Source: Gemmatimonadota bacterium (GTDB lineage: Bacteria; Gemmatimonadota; Gemmatimonadetes; Palauibacterales; Palauibacteraceae). Taken from it: 64,000 bases of DNA. Both the position numbers and the translations under genes were made by a program. Numbering within the stretch: position 1 is the first letter of the stretch; every line of letters begins with the position of its first letter. Of the stretch, positions 37,215-46,301 are shown piece by piece. A model generated the notes under the pieces. That model worked only from the letters and a program-made list of their open reading frames with translations, was not told the origin of the DNA and searched no databases. Where the stretch lies: assembly GCA_022826685.1 (NCBI GenBank), contig JAJDUL010000020.1, forward strand, positions 1-64,000, in the 5' to 3' direction.

Positions 37215-38237
37215 ATGAACGACCTTCTTCTGCGCGCGCTCGCGCGCGAACCCGTCGAGCGGACCCCGGTGTGGTTCATGCGGCAGGCGGGACGCTCCCT
37301 CCCCGCCTATCGCGAACTTCGACGGGCGCGCGGGTTCCTCGAACTCGTGCGCGACCCGGAGGCGGCGGCACAGGTCACCCGACTCCCGCTCGAGTACTTC
37401 GATGTGGACGCGCTCGTCCTCTTCATGGACCTGTCGACGCCGTTCGAGGCCGCCGGGATCGAGATCGAACTGAGGGCGGGCGTCGGGCCCGTTCCCCTGC
37501 CCCCCTGGGGCGGCCTCGAGGATGTGGACCGCCTGCGTCCCTTCGAGCCACGGGAGCGGCTCGCCTTCGTGCTCGAGGCGATCCGCCTCCTCGCCGCGGA
37601 CGAGGAGCGCCCGATCCTCGGCTTCGTGGGGGCCCCCTTCACGCTGTGCTCCTACCTCGCCCGCGGCACGCGCGACAGCCGGCTCGCCCAGCTTCGGGCC
37701 TTCATGCTCCGGTCTCCCGGACTCTGGGACCGGCTCGCGGGGTTCTGGGCCGAGCACCTGGCGGAGTTCGCGGTCGCGCAGCACGAGGCCGGCGCCGACG
37801 CGATCCAGGTGTTCGATTCGTGGTCCGGCATCCTCGATCCGCACAGCTATCGGGCGCATGTGCTCCCGTACTCGCGCCGCCTGTTGGAGCGGCTCCGCGA
37901 GAGGGGAGTCCCCACCGTGCACTACGGCGCGACGCACGCCGCGGTGGCGGAGGCGGGAGGCGATGCGATCAGCGTCGATTGGCGCACGCCCCTCGACGAG
38001 GCATGGAAGATCGTCGGCCCGGAGCGCGCGATCCAGGGGAACCTCGACCCGGCCTGCATTCTCGCGGGCGAGGAGGCGGCGTGCGCGGGGACGCGCGACG
38101 TGCTGCGCCGGGCGGGTGGCAGACCCGGCCACATCTTCAACCTCGGGCACGGCCTCCATCCGGATTCCGATCCAGCGGTGATCGCCGCCGTCGTCGACGA
38201 GGTGCGGCGCTGGAGTCCTCCGGGAGAAAGCCGCTGA
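37215..38237 (+). CDS. hemE: Uroporphyrinogen decarboxylase HemE
   Basis: 340 aa cofactor-free enzyme turning uroporphyrinogen III into coproporphyrinogen III. Substrate-binding PVWFMRQAGRSLPAYRELR at the N-terminus, the FDSWSGILDP loop and the end GHIFNLGHGLHPDSDP are all present. Start ATG 37215 has a GGCGGG-like site. First of three heme genes (hemE, hemG, hemH), although hemG is on the opposite strand. Confidence 0.96.
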   Translation: MNDLLLRALAREPVERTPVWFMRQAGRSLPAYRELRRARGFLELVRDPEAAAQVTRLPLEYFDVDALVLFMDLSTPFEAAGIEIELRAGVGPVPLPPWGGLEDVDRLRPFEPRERLAFVLEAIRLLAADEERPILGFVGAPFTLCSYLARGTRDSRLAQLRAFMLRSPGLWDRLAGFWAEHLAEFAVAQHEAGADAIQVFDSWSGILDPHSYRAHVLPYSRRLLERLRERGVPTVHYGATHAAVAEAGGDAISVDWRTPLDEAWKIVGPERAIQGNLDPACILAGEEAACAGTRDVLRRAGGRPGHIFNLGHGLHPDSDPAVIAAVVDEVRRWSPPGESR

Positions 38238-38276
38238 GGACGTTCCCGCGGGACGGCCGGGAGCCGTGACAGGATT

Positions 38277-39542
38277 CTATGCGTGCGCGGCGAGACGCTC
38301 CGCCACCGACTCGGCTTCGGCGATTCGACTGGAAATGCCCAGCCGCCCGGTATAGCCGGCGGCGAGCGTGATGCCGGGAGGAAGATCGAGGCCGTCGAGC
38401 GCCGTCCACGAGCCGTCATACGCCGGGAGCCGCGGCCGGGCCGTGCAGAGCGGAGTCGCCGCCACCCCGTGGATCGCCTCGTACTCGTCGGCCGCGGTCC
38501 GCTCGAGCCGTGCTGAATTCCATGCGGCCACATCGGGGTCGAGGCCACCGCCCAGGTAGGCCGTGCAGAGGCCGTCTCGCCCGAACAGCGAGGCGTTCCA
38601 CGTCACGCCGCGCGTGCGCCACCGTTCCCCCAGCGCGACCTGGAATCCGAACCCTTCCGGCGCGCCCTCCACTTCCAGCGGCACCACGACCACGCGGTGA
38701 TACCGCAGCCCCGCGAGCCGGTCGGCGGCCGCCGGTGCGACGTGCCCCAGGAGGTCCGCCGCGGCGGGCGCGGGCGTCGCGATCGCCACATGGTCCACGG
38801 TTTCGGAGTCCGGGCGCACGCCCCCGAAGCCGATCTCGAACCGCCGGCCGGAGCGGCGGATCTTCTCGACCGGGGCGGACACGCGGACCCGTTCCGCATG
38901 CCGCCGCGCGATCGCGCGCGGGAGCGTGCCCATGCCCTCCCGAAAGGTGAAGGCGGGCGGGGTGGCGCCGGGCTCCCGGCGCTGCGCCGCGGCGAGCAGG
39001 CTGCGCTTCACGCCCAGCGGATCGAGGAACAGCGGAAGGACCCGCGCCGCCGGCATCGTCTCCGGGTCGGATCCGAAGGTCGCGGAAACGAGGGGGCCGA
39101 AGAGCCGGACGTACGCCTCGCGGCCGAGCTTGCGGCGGAAGTAGCGGGCCACGGACTCCCCCGGCCGAATCCCCCCGGTGAGGGGTTCGAGGGCGGCGCG
39201 GGCGCGTCCGGCCAGCGAGAGCAGATCGCCCGTCAGGAGCCCGCGCGGCCGGGTCGGCACGACCCGCAAGCGGCCGCGGGCCCAGATGAACAGCCGCGCT
39301 CCGGGCCGCGCCTCCAGGATCTCCTCTCGAAGCTCCAGTTCATCGACAAGTCGCCGCACCGGAGGGGAAAGCCGCGTCCGCTGGGGGCCGAGTTCGACGA
39401 CCCGGCCGTCGTGGAGGGAGGTGCGAATCACCCCGCCGACGTCGTCGGATCCCTCGAAGAGGATCGAGTCGACGCCACGCCGCGCCAGGGCGTGCGTGAG
39501 CGCCAACCCCGTGATCCCTCCGCCGATGATTCCGACCCGCAT
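38277..39542 (-). CDS. Protoporphyrinogen/coproporphyrinogen oxidase (HemY/HemG family)
   Basis: 421 aa FAD flavoprotein. N-terminal dinucleotide-binding motif GIIGGGITGLALTHALARRG and DDVGGVIRT are intact. The C-terminus has AGYTGRLGISSRIAEAESVA, the second FAD contact. It oxidises either protoporphyrinogen IX (classic pathway) or coproporphyrinogen III (coproporphyrin pathway); without hemN, hemF or hemQ in view the branch is undecided. ATG 39542 is chosen with GGGGGAGG directly upstream. Divergent from hemH and convergent with hemE. Confidence 0.9.
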   Translation of the reverse strand: MRVGIIGGGITGLALTHALARRGVDSILFEGSDDVGGVIRTSLHDGRVVELGPQRTRLSPPVRRLVDELELREEILEARPGARLFIWARGRLRVVPTRPRGLLTGDLLSLAGRARAALEPLTGGIRPGESVARYFRRKLGREAYVRLFGPLVSATFGSDPETMPAARVLPLFLDPLGVKRSLLAAAQRREPGATPPAFTFREGMGTLPRAIARRHAERVRVSAPVEKIRRSGRRFEIGFGGVRPDSETVDHVAIATPAPAAADLLGHVAPAAADRLAGLRYHRVVVVPLEVEGAPEGFGFQVALGERWRTRGVTWNASLFGRDGLCTAYLGGGLDPDVAAWNSARLERTAADEYEAIHGVAATPLCTARPRLPAYDGSWTALDGLDLPPGITLAAGYTGRLGISSRIAEAESVAERLAAHA

Positions 39543-39567
39543 GCCTCCCCCTTCCGGCCTCCCGCGA

Positions 39568-39632
39568 GGAGGCGGCGACGTTGCGAAGCTTCCCGCGCCG
39601 GGAGGCGGCAACGTTCCGAACCCTCCCGGCGC
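39568..39632. repeat. Tandem 33-bp-period repeat with large palindrome between hem genes
   Basis: Two imperfect copies of GGAGGCGGC(G/A)ACGTT(G/C)CGAA start at 39568 and 39601. The second copy lies inside a perfect 11-bp inverted repeat, gcgccgggagg (39595-39605) and cctcccggcgc (39622-39632), with AACGTT in the loop. It lies in the divergent hemG/hemH gap and could be an operator or mRNA leader structure. Confidence 0.6.
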
Positions 39633-39667
39633 GGGCAAGCGGGGGACCGCGCCGATATGTTCGAGCG

Positions 39668-40732
39668 ATGGCGAACTCCGAACCCCGACCCGCCGTCCTC
39701 CTCCTGAACTTCGGCGAACCGAGAGGACGGGATCCGGGCGCCGTCACCCGCTTCCTGGAGCGGATCTTCCTGGCGAACGCCCGGCTGGAGCCGCACATGG
39801 ACGCGGCGGCGGCCCGTGCGCGAAGCCGCGAACTCGCGCGGCGGCGGGCGCCCGGACTGCTCGAGGTTTACGAAAGGATCGGCGGCTCACCGCTCGACCC
39901 TCAGGCGGAGGCGCAGGGTACCGCGCTCAAAGGGGCGCTGAAGGCCCGCGGGCACCCGATGAGCGTGACCGTGGGGATGCAGTTCACCGAGCCGTCGATC
40001 GAGGAAGCACTGCGCCACCTGCGTGAGACGGGGGCCTCGGCGCTCGTGCCCCTGCCCGTGTACCCCCTGTGCGGTCCTTCGACCACCGTCGCGGCGCTGG
40101 ACGAGGTCGAGCGAGCGCTCGAGCGTATCGGGTGGCGCCCCGAGGTGCGCACCGTGACCGGGTGGCATCGTCATCCCCGCTACGTACGCCTTCGCGCCGA
40201 CGCGATCCGCCGCACCGCCGCGGAAGCCGGCTGGAGCCTGGCCGACCCGGGCGTCCGCCTCGTATTCAGCGCCCACGGCACCCCGCTTCGGTACCTCGAA
40301 GAGGGCAGCCGCTACGTGGAATACGTCGAGGAGTGGTGCGCGACGCTGGCTCGCGCGCTCGGCGTGGACACTTGGACGCTCGGCTACCAGAACCACTCGA
40401 ATCGACGGATCGAATGGACGCCGCCGGACATCGAGACGGCGCTGGAGCGCCTCCCGGGCGTCGCGAAGATCCTGGTCGACCCCGTCAGCTTCATGCACGA
40501 GCAATCCGAGACGCTGATGGAACTGGACGTGGATCTCGCCGGGCACGCCGCCGGACTCGGCCTCGAGTTCCGCCGCGTCGGCATACCGCACGACGACGGA
40601 GCGTTCGCCGAGGTGCTGGGTGACCTGGCGCTGGCGGCGCTGGGCCTCGACCTCCCGGACCTGCCTCCGCGGACTTCGTGCCGGTGTCGCCCGGGAACGG
40701 CCGTCTGCTTCAACGGAGAGCCGGCCGCCTGA
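39668..40732 (+). CDS. hemH: Ferrochelatase HemH with possible [2Fe-2S] cysteines
   Basis: 354 aa enzyme inserting iron into porphyrin. ATG 39668 gives MANSEPRPAVLLLNFGEP, the normal family start. Catalytic His is in VFSAHGTPLRYLE and the acidic HEQSETLMELD motif follows. The C-terminus has SCRCRPGTAVC (C338, C340, C347) and an internal C135 (VYPLCGPSTT). This number and placement resembles the four Cys ligands of [2Fe-2S] ferrochelatases, though the C-terminal spacing is different. Without hemQ the final pathway branch (coproporphyrin or protoporphyrin) is open. Confidence 0.94.
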   Translation: MANSEPRPAVLLLNFGEPRGRDPGAVTRFLERIFLANARLEPHMDAAAARARSRELARRRAPGLLEVYERIGGSPLDPQAEAQGTALKGALKARGHPMSVTVGMQFTEPSIEEALRHLRETGASALVPLPVYPLCGPSTTVAALDEVERALERIGWRPEVRTVTGWHRHPRYVRLRADAIRRTAAEAGWSLADPGVRLVFSAHGTPLRYLEEGSRYVEYVEEWCATLARALGVDTWTLGYQNHSNRRIEWTPPDIETALERLPGVAKILVDPVSFMHEQSETLMELDVDLAGHAAGLGLEFRRVGIPHDDGAFAEVLGDLALAALGLDLPDLPPRTSCRCRPGTAVCFNGEPAA

Positions 40733-40786
40733 CGTCCGCCGCGACGCAGGGGGCCGCCGCAACGCAGCTGGCTGTCGAACCCTCGC

Positions 40787-41383
40787 TCAGCCCTCCGGGC
40801 TCGCGGTCAGGTCTTCGATCACGCGGCCGCCGACGCTGTCCACCTGCCCGCGGATGACACACGCCAGCATGTCGGCGGCTTCGCGCAGCATCGACGCCGG
40901 TTCCCGCCGGTCGCCCTCGAAACGCACGACCTCGCCGAGGAAGATCCCGACCAACTGAGTGGACCCGGAGTCGCCGCCGCCCGCCTTGATCGCGTCGTCG
41001 TACGCCGCGCCGGGGACGCTGGCCCTCCACGGCTCATCCCGCTCGGATCCGCCCGGCGACGCCCGGTCCATCGGCACGAGCGCGAGAAGGCTGCCCTCCA
41101 TGCCGGGACCACCCTTCCGGACGTTCAGCGCGAGCGAAACCGGCCGGTCGAAGAGGTCCATCTCGAGGAAATCCTTCACGCTGTCGTGGGGGATGGCGCA
41201 GCGCCCGATCGGCCTGTCTTCGTGAAAGGTCCCGATGCAGATGCTGCCCCGGGGCGTCAAGTGGTGCTCGACCGGTCGGACATCGAGCTTGAGGGGGGTG
41301 GCGGTGCCGACGAGGACGTGTTCGCGACGATTCTCGGCTTCGCGAGGCGGGGGGAGCATGTCTCCGAAGAACAGTGTCGTCAT
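40787..41383 (-). CDS. Hypothetical protein
   Basis: 198 aa, not recognised. ATG 41383 is chosen because GGAGGTG stands in front of it; the longer frame is less likely. No signal peptide or membrane segment. It starts MTTLFFGDMLPPPREAENRR and contains a run of short beta-like stretches (LKLDVRPVEHHL, GSICIGTFHEDRPIGRCAI) and a helix ASMLREAADMLACVIRG. It has a predicted cytoplasmic, mixed alpha/beta character. Convergent with hemH and divergent from the dehydrogenase gene. Confidence 0.6.
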   Translation of the reverse strand: MTTLFFGDMLPPPREAENRREHVLVGTATPLKLDVRPVEHHLTPRGSICIGTFHEDRPIGRCAIPHDSVKDFLEMDLFDRPVSLALNVRKGGPGMEGSLLALVPMDRASPGGSERDEPWRASVPGAAYDDAIKAGGGDSGSTQLVGIFLGEVVRFEGDRREPASMLREAADMLACVIRGQVDSVGGRVIEDLTASPEG

Positions 41384-41514
41384 CCCAGCACCTCCCGGTC
41401 GGTCGCAGCCGTCTTTCCTCCCGAGCACCGATACGCGATCGCGTCCCTCATGTTCCAATGTCGCCCGGGCGGGCAGCGCGCGATAGTCTCACCGCGCTCG
41501 CGCACCCGATGGCG

Positions 41515-41536
41515 TACGAATCGAATACGAATCGAA
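41515..41536 (+). repeat. Exact 11-bp tandem repeat upstream of the dehydrogenase gene
   Basis: TACGAATCGAA occurs twice head-to-tail (41515-41525, 41526-41536), ending 12 bp before the ATG at 41549. A one-helical-turn period is typical of paired regulator half-sites. Confidence 0.6.
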
Positions 41537-41548
41537 CACGGAGAGTGT

Positions 41549-42622
41549 ATGACCCGCGGCTTTTTCGACGTCATGGAGGCGTGGGACGGCGAGTCCGTCG
41601 TCACCGCCTTCGACTCCGCCACCGGCGCCTGGATCTTCGTCGCCCTGCACGATACGCGGCTGGGGCCGGCCGCCGGAGGAACCCGGATGACCTCCTATCC
41701 CGCGCCCGTGGACGGCCTGATCGACGCCATGCGCCTCGCCGAGGGCATGACCTGGAAGTGGGCGGGCGTCGGCATTCGGTACGGCGGCGGCAAGGCGGTC
41801 ATCGCCGTCCCGGACGGCCTGGGCGACGAAGCCCGCGCCGGCCTGATCGATCGCTACGCGGCGCATCTCATCTCGCTCCGGGGCGCCTTTCAGACCGGCG
41901 TGGATCTCGGCACGACGCCGGAGGACATGGCCCGGATCGGAGCCATCTCCGGGCACGCCGTCGGCCTCGTGGACGGGAAACCGGGCGACCCCGGGCCGTA
42001 TACGGCGCGGGGCGTGCTCGCCGGGATCCGGGCCGCGCTCGAACACCGGTTCGGCGAGGCGGACTTCGGCGCCCTCTCGGTGCTCATCCAGGGGCTCGGC
42101 GACGTCGGCCTCCCGCTCGCCGGGCTCCTGGCCGAGGCCGGGGCGACGCTCTACCTGGCGGACCTGCGCGAGGACGCCGCCGAGCGGGCGCGGACGCGCT
42201 TCGGAGGCGTCGTCATTCCCGCCGACGAAATCCGGGATGTGGATGTGGACGTGTATGCGCCCTGCGCCGTCGGGGCGACGCTCAATCCCGTCACGATCCC
42301 CCGCCTCCGGTGCCGGATCGTGGCCGGTTCCGCGAACAACCAGCTCCTCTCGGAGACCGATGGAGAGAGACTGCTCGAGCGCGGGATCCTCTACGCCCCC
42401 GACTACGTGATCAACGCCGGCGGCGCGGCCGCCTTCGCCGCCATCCACCGGGGCGAGCGGGACGAGGCCCGGCTCCGGGCCCGCGTCGACGAGATCGGGT
42501 CGTCGCTGCGGGAGATATTCGAGGAGGCGGCCGCCGCCGGAGAATCGCCGCTTCACGCGGCCCGGCGGCGGGCCCGACGGTTCCTCGACGCCGCCGGCGG
42601 ACCGCCCCCCGCCGCCGGCTAG
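41549..42622 (+). CDS. Leucine dehydrogenase-like Glu/Leu/Phe/Val dehydrogenase
   Basis: 357 aa NAD-dependent amino-acid dehydrogenase, deaminating branched-chain amino acids if it follows Bacillus leucine dehydrogenase. ATG 41549 with GGAGAG upstream begins MTRGFFDVMEAWDGE. The substrate domain has LGPAAGGTRM, the catalytic lysine in RYGGGKAVI, and GVDLGTTPEDMA. The nucleotide domain has VLIQGLGDVGLPLAGLLAEAG. VAGSANNQL is also typical. The C-terminus ends in a low-complexity GGPPPAAG tail. Confidence 0.9.
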   Translation: MTRGFFDVMEAWDGESVVTAFDSATGAWIFVALHDTRLGPAAGGTRMTSYPAPVDGLIDAMRLAEGMTWKWAGVGIRYGGGKAVIAVPDGLGDEARAGLIDRYAAHLISLRGAFQTGVDLGTTPEDMARIGAISGHAVGLVDGKPGDPGPYTARGVLAGIRAALEHRFGEADFGALSVLIQGLGDVGLPLAGLLAEAGATLYLADLREDAAERARTRFGGVVIPADEIRDVDVDVYAPCAVGATLNPVTIPRLRCRIVAGSANNQLLSETDGERLLERGILYAPDYVINAGGAAAFAAIHRGERDEARLRARVDEIGSSLREIFEEAAAAGESPLHAARRRARRFLDAAGGPPPAAG

Positions 42623-42640
42623 CCCCCCGGCGCCCGCCGG

Positions 42641-43315
42641 TTAGCGGCGAGAGGCGATGCGGTCCAGCGGCTTCTTCGTGATCTCCGGGACGAGCGCGTC
42701 GTCCGCGGGATAGCCCACGACGAGCAGCAGGAAGGGCCGCTCGTTGGGAGGGCGGTCGAGGACCTTGTTGAGGAAGCCCATGGGGCTCGGCGTGTGGGTG
42801 AGGGTGGCGAGCCCCGCGTGGTGCAGCGCCGTGATGAGGATCCCCGTGGCGATGCCGACGGATTCCGTCACGTAGTAGTTCTTCAGCTTCTCCCCGCCCC
42901 GCACCTCGTAGCTCTCCGCGAAGATCGCGATGAGGACGGGCGCCCTCTCCAGGAACGGCTTGTGCTCGTCCGTTCCGAGGTGGGCGAGCGCCTCCAGCCA
43001 CGCGGCGGGCGCCCGGTGCGCATAAAAATCACGCTCCTCCTTCTCCGCCTCCGCGCGGATCCGGCGCTTCACCTCGGGGTCGCGCACGACGACGAAGTGC
43101 CACGGCTGCCGGTTCGCGCCGTTGGGCGCCGTCCCCGCCGCCTCGATGCAGGCGTCGATGACCTCCGCGGGGACGGGTTCGCCGGAGTACTCGCGGACCG
43201 TCCGGCGACGTCGCACCTCGTCGCGGAAGGCCCGCGCGCGGCGCACCATCTCCGCTTCCTCGCGCCGCGTGAACGTCGTCAGCGGCACCGGGCGGTACGC
43301 ACCGCCGTCCGTCAT
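42641..43315 (-). CDS. Nitroreductase-family flavoprotein resembling iodotyrosine deiodinase
   Basis: 224 aa FMN protein. The N-terminal [15 protein letters not shown] and [15 protein letters not shown] mark the nitroreductase fold. The central part aligns with iodotyrosine deiodinase (IYD). E94, Y98 and K119 have the same spacing as human E157, Y161 and K182, which close the active site around the substrate zwitterion. The C-terminal [21 protein letters not shown] also follows IYD. IYD reductively removes halogen from halotyrosines. It lies 37 bp after two amidohydrolase genes on the same strand. Confidence 0.85.
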   Translation of the reverse strand: MTDGGAYRPVPLTTFTRREEAEMVRRARAFRDEVRRRRTVREYSGEPVPAEVIDACIEAAGTAPNGANRQPWHFVVVRDPEVKRRIRAEAEKEERDFYAHRAPAAWLEALAHLGTDEHKPFLERAPVLIAIFAESYEVRGGEKLKNYYVTESVGIATGILITALHHAGLATLTHTPSPMGFLNKVLDRPPNERPFLLLVVGYPADDALVPEITKKPLDRIASRR

Positions 43316-43352
43316 CGGATCGACACGCGAGTCACGGGAACCGCAGCGGAAT

Positions 43353-44819
43353 TCAGCGGATCCCGACGAGGCCCCGCGTCGCCTGCACCAGCTCGCGGGA
43401 ATCGTATCCGACGCCGTCCTTGAACACCCAGCGGACCGCGCGAATCGCGCTCGGATCGCTCCCGGGATCGCCGTTCAGCACGATGAGATCGGCGATCTTC
43501 CCGGCTTCGACCGTGCCGAGTTCGTCATCGACCCCGAGAATCCTGGCGCCGTTGGCGCTCACGACCTGCACGGCCTGCACCGGCGTGAGTCCGGCCTCGA
43601 GCAGAAGCTCGAAATTCCGCTGGTTCCCGAAGCCGGGGAGCGCGCCGCCGTTGCCCGTGGGATCGACGCCCGCGGCGAGCAGGCCGCCAGCGTCGACGAA
43701 CGCCTTCTCGAAGCGCAGTTCGTTCCGGAAGTTCTCGGGATCGGGTCCCATCTCCTGGATGCGTCCGCGCTCGTCCAGGTACGCTTCCCGAAGGTCCGGA
43801 GCCATCAGCTCGAGCGTCCGCTCATCCACGACCGCGCGGTCCGGGAAGAAGGCCTCGTAGACCGCGAGCGTGGCGGTGAGCCCCACGCCGGCCTCCACCA
43901 TCGCCTCGATCGTCTCCTGCGCGATGGGCCCCGTGGGGTCCGAGCCGCCGGCCCGCTGCATGATGTTGCCGGGACAGCGGTCGGGCTCCTTCTCCGGCAC
44001 GAAATCGGACGCCGTGAGCATCCCGTGCTCGAGGTTGTCGATCCCGAGCGCGACGGCCTCCTGGAAGCTCACCGAGCACAGGTGCCCGGTGACGCGGAGA
44101 CCCAGGCGGTGCGCCTCCTCGATCGCCGCCCCGAGTTCGGCGCTTCCGATCGACGTGTACGCCTTCACCCACGTGGCCCCCTCCTCGGCCCAGTACTCGA
44201 CGAAGCGCCGAGCCTGTTCGGGGGAGGTCATGCGTGCCTGGTGGGGCGAACCCGTCGAGCCGGTGATGTACGGCGCCGTGATGTGGATGCGGGGGCCCGG
44301 CGAATCACCGCGGTCGATCGCGTCCTTCAGGTGGACGTCCGCGTAGGGAGTGAAGCTCCCGGTCGTGCGGATCGTCGTGACGCCGGAGCCCAGGTAGAGC
44401 CGCGGCGCGCTGAAGCCGAGCTGCACGCGCCGTCCCCCCACGGAGGTGTAGAACAGGTGGTCGTGCATGCCGACCATCCCGGGGATCACGGTGTGGCCGC
44501 CCAGATCGTGACGGTCCGCGCCCTCCGGGACGGCGACGGACGAGGCGGGGCCCACGGCGGCGATCCGCCCGTCGCTCAGCAGCACCGTCTGATCCTCGAG
44601 CACCGGGCCGCCGGTGCCGTCGATGACGCGGACGTGTTCGAGCGCGACGACCGGCCCTTCCACCGCGACATAGGAGCGGGTCTGCTCGGACAGCCGGTCG
44701 TAGCTCTGCGCGGCGGCCGGCGCGGCGAGCCCCGCCCCCGCGACGGCGAGCCCGGCCCCCGCGACCACGGCCATGGCGAAGGCGACAATCTCGGTGCGGG
44801 CACGGCGATAATCGATCAT
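43353..44819 (-). CDS. Secreted amidohydrolase (imidazolonepropionase/prolidase-like), copy 2
   Basis: 488 aa with a signal peptide (to about residue 38, ending APAAAQ). Amidohydrolase metal motif VGMHDHLFY replaces the usual HxH (HDH), the carboxylated lysine is probably in WVKAYTSIG, later VTGHLCS and IDNLEHGM, and [13 protein letters not shown] near the end. These features match the Xaa-Pro dipeptidase/imidazolonepropionase-like group common in Gemmatimonadota and Acidobacteriota. Paralogue of the gene before it, whose stop it overlaps as ATGA. Substrate unknown; peptide or amide hydrolysis is likely. Confidence 0.85.
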   Translation of the reverse strand: MIDYRRARTEIVAFAMAVVAGAGLAVAGAGLAAPAAAQSYDRLSEQTRSYVAVEGPVVALEHVRVIDGTGGPVLEDQTVLLSDGRIAAVGPASSVAVPEGADRHDLGGHTVIPGMVGMHDHLFYTSVGGRRVQLGFSAPRLYLGSGVTTIRTTGSFTPYADVHLKDAIDRGDSPGPRIHITAPYITGSTGSPHQARMTSPEQARRFVEYWAEEGATWVKAYTSIGSAELGAAIEEAHRLGLRVTGHLCSVSFQEAVALGIDNLEHGMLTASDFVPEKEPDRCPGNIMQRAGGSDPTGPIAQETIEAMVEAGVGLTATLAVYEAFFPDRAVVDERTLELMAPDLREAYLDERGRIQEMGPDPENFRNELRFEKAFVDAGGLLAAGVDPTGNGGALPGFGNQRNFELLLEAGLTPVQAVQVVSANGARILGVDDELGTVEAGKIADLIVLNGDPGSDPSAIRAVRWVFKDGVGYDSRELVQATRGLVGIR

Positions 44820-46252
44820 CGGATCCCTACCATTCCTTTCGCGGAGTCGATCAGCTTCTCCGAGTCGTAACCCACGCCGTCCTTGAACACGACCGTGACG
44901 TTCCGGATGATCGCGGAGTCCGATTCGAGATCGCCGTCGAGCACGATGAGGTCCGCGAGCTTCCCGGCCTCGATCGTCCCCAGTTCGTCATCCACGCCCA
45001 TGATGCGGGCGCCGTTCGCGCTCACGATCCGAACCGTCGTCGGCGCATCGAACCCCGCCTCGACGAGAAGCTCGTAGTTGCGCTGGTCCCCGAAGCCCGC
45101 GATCGCGCCCCCGATCCCCGTCGGGTCCACGCCCGCCGCGAGCACGCCCCCGGCCTCGACGAAGCCGCGCTCGAACGCCATGTGCTTCTGGAGGTGCGCC
45201 TCCGTCATCGGCCAGTCCGGGTTCGCCTCGATCGCGTCCACCGTCTCGAGGTAGTCCTCCCGCACCTCGGGAGCCATCGCCTCGAGCGTCCGCTCGTCGA
45301 GGACCGCCCGCCCCTTCGTCATGGGCTCGATCACGGCCATCGTCGAGGTCATTCCGACGTCGTTCTCGACCATGGAGAGGATCAGCGCCCGGGCGGTCTC
45401 CCCGCTCGGGTCCCCCTCCTCTCCGACGGTGACCATGGAGTTCGGCGGACACTCGTCGGGCCGCTTGCGCGGGTCGAAGTCCGTCGCGGTTCCGAAGCCG
45501 TGCTCGATGTTGTCCATCCCCATGTCGACGGCTTCCTGGAAGGTGATCGAACAGATGTGGCCCGTGACCCGAAGGCCCTGCGCGTGCGCCTCCTCGATGA
45601 CGGCGGCGAGTTCCGCGCGGCGGATCGTCGTGTACGCCTTGATCCAGGAGGCGCCCTCGCCAGCCCAGTAGCGGACGAAGCGGCGCGCTTCCTCGGGCGA
45701 GTTCACCTGCGCCATGTCCCCGAGCGCCGGATTGGGTCCCGTGACGTACGGCGCCGTCACGTGCATGCGGGGGCCGGGCGCCAGCCCGCGCTCGATGTTC
45801 GACTTGACGTTGAGGTCCGCGTAGGGCGAGACGCTGCCCGTCGTACGGATCGTCGTAACCCCCGCCGCGAGATAGAGACGCGGGGAGGAGATGTTGCCCT
45901 GGGCCATCCGGCCCCCGGCGCCCATGAAGAACATGTGGTTGTGGAGCCCGATCATTCCCGGGATCACGGTGTGTCCCGGCAGCTCATGGACCTCGGCGCC
46001 CGACGGGATATCCACCATGCCCGACGGACCGACCGCGGCGATGCGGTTCCCCTCGATCACGACCGTCTGGTTCGTCCGGCCGGCGGCGCCGGTCCCGTCG
46101 ATGACCTTCACGCCGACGAGCGCGACGGTCGGGCCGGCGATGGATACGAACTCGGAGGTCGCGTCGTCGAGTTCGGCCGCGGACTGCGCGGGCAGGTGGA
46201 CCGGGGCGAGAAGGGCCGCGAGCGCGACGGGGGCCGCGATGAACTTTCTCAT
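44816..46252 (-). CDS. Secreted amidohydrolase (imidazolonepropionase/prolidase-like), copy 1
   Basis: 478 aa, signal peptide MRKFIAAPVALAALLAPVHL then PAQSAAE. Metal-site residues IGLHNHMFF (here HNH), SWIKAYTTI lysine, VTGHICSITFQEA, MDNIEHGFG and GVDPTGIGGAIAGFG follow the same order as copy 2. Many stretches are identical or nearly so between the two, so they arose by tandem duplication. GGAG lies 7 nt before the ATG. It is 49 bp after the multicopper oxidase gene. Confidence 0.85.
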   Translation of the reverse strand: MRKFIAAPVALAALLAPVHLPAQSAAELDDATSEFVSIAGPTVALVGVKVIDGTGAAGRTNQTVVIEGNRIAAVGPSGMVDIPSGAEVHELPGHTVIPGMIGLHNHMFFMGAGGRMAQGNISSPRLYLAAGVTTIRTTGSVSPYADLNVKSNIERGLAPGPRMHVTAPYVTGPNPALGDMAQVNSPEEARRFVRYWAGEGASWIKAYTTIRRAELAAVIEEAHAQGLRVTGHICSITFQEAVDMGMDNIEHGFGTATDFDPRKRPDECPPNSMVTVGEEGDPSGETARALILSMVENDVGMTSTMAVIEPMTKGRAVLDERTLEAMAPEVREDYLETVDAIEANPDWPMTEAHLQKHMAFERGFVEAGGVLAAGVDPTGIGGAIAGFGDQRNYELLVEAGFDAPTTVRIVSANGARIMGVDDELGTIEAGKLADLIVLDGDLESDSAIIRNVTVVFKDGVGYDSEKLIDSAKGMVGIR

Positions 46253-46301
46253 GGGAGACTCCTGTGAGTTGGGCCGTTCCGGGCCCGAAAAACCTACCGC
46301 G

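Noticed and set aside
46253-46301. Terminator between the multicopper oxidase and the first amidohydrolase
   Set aside because: A small GGGCC/GGCCC stem exists, but the T-run lies before it on the transcribed strand, so it is not an intrinsic terminator.
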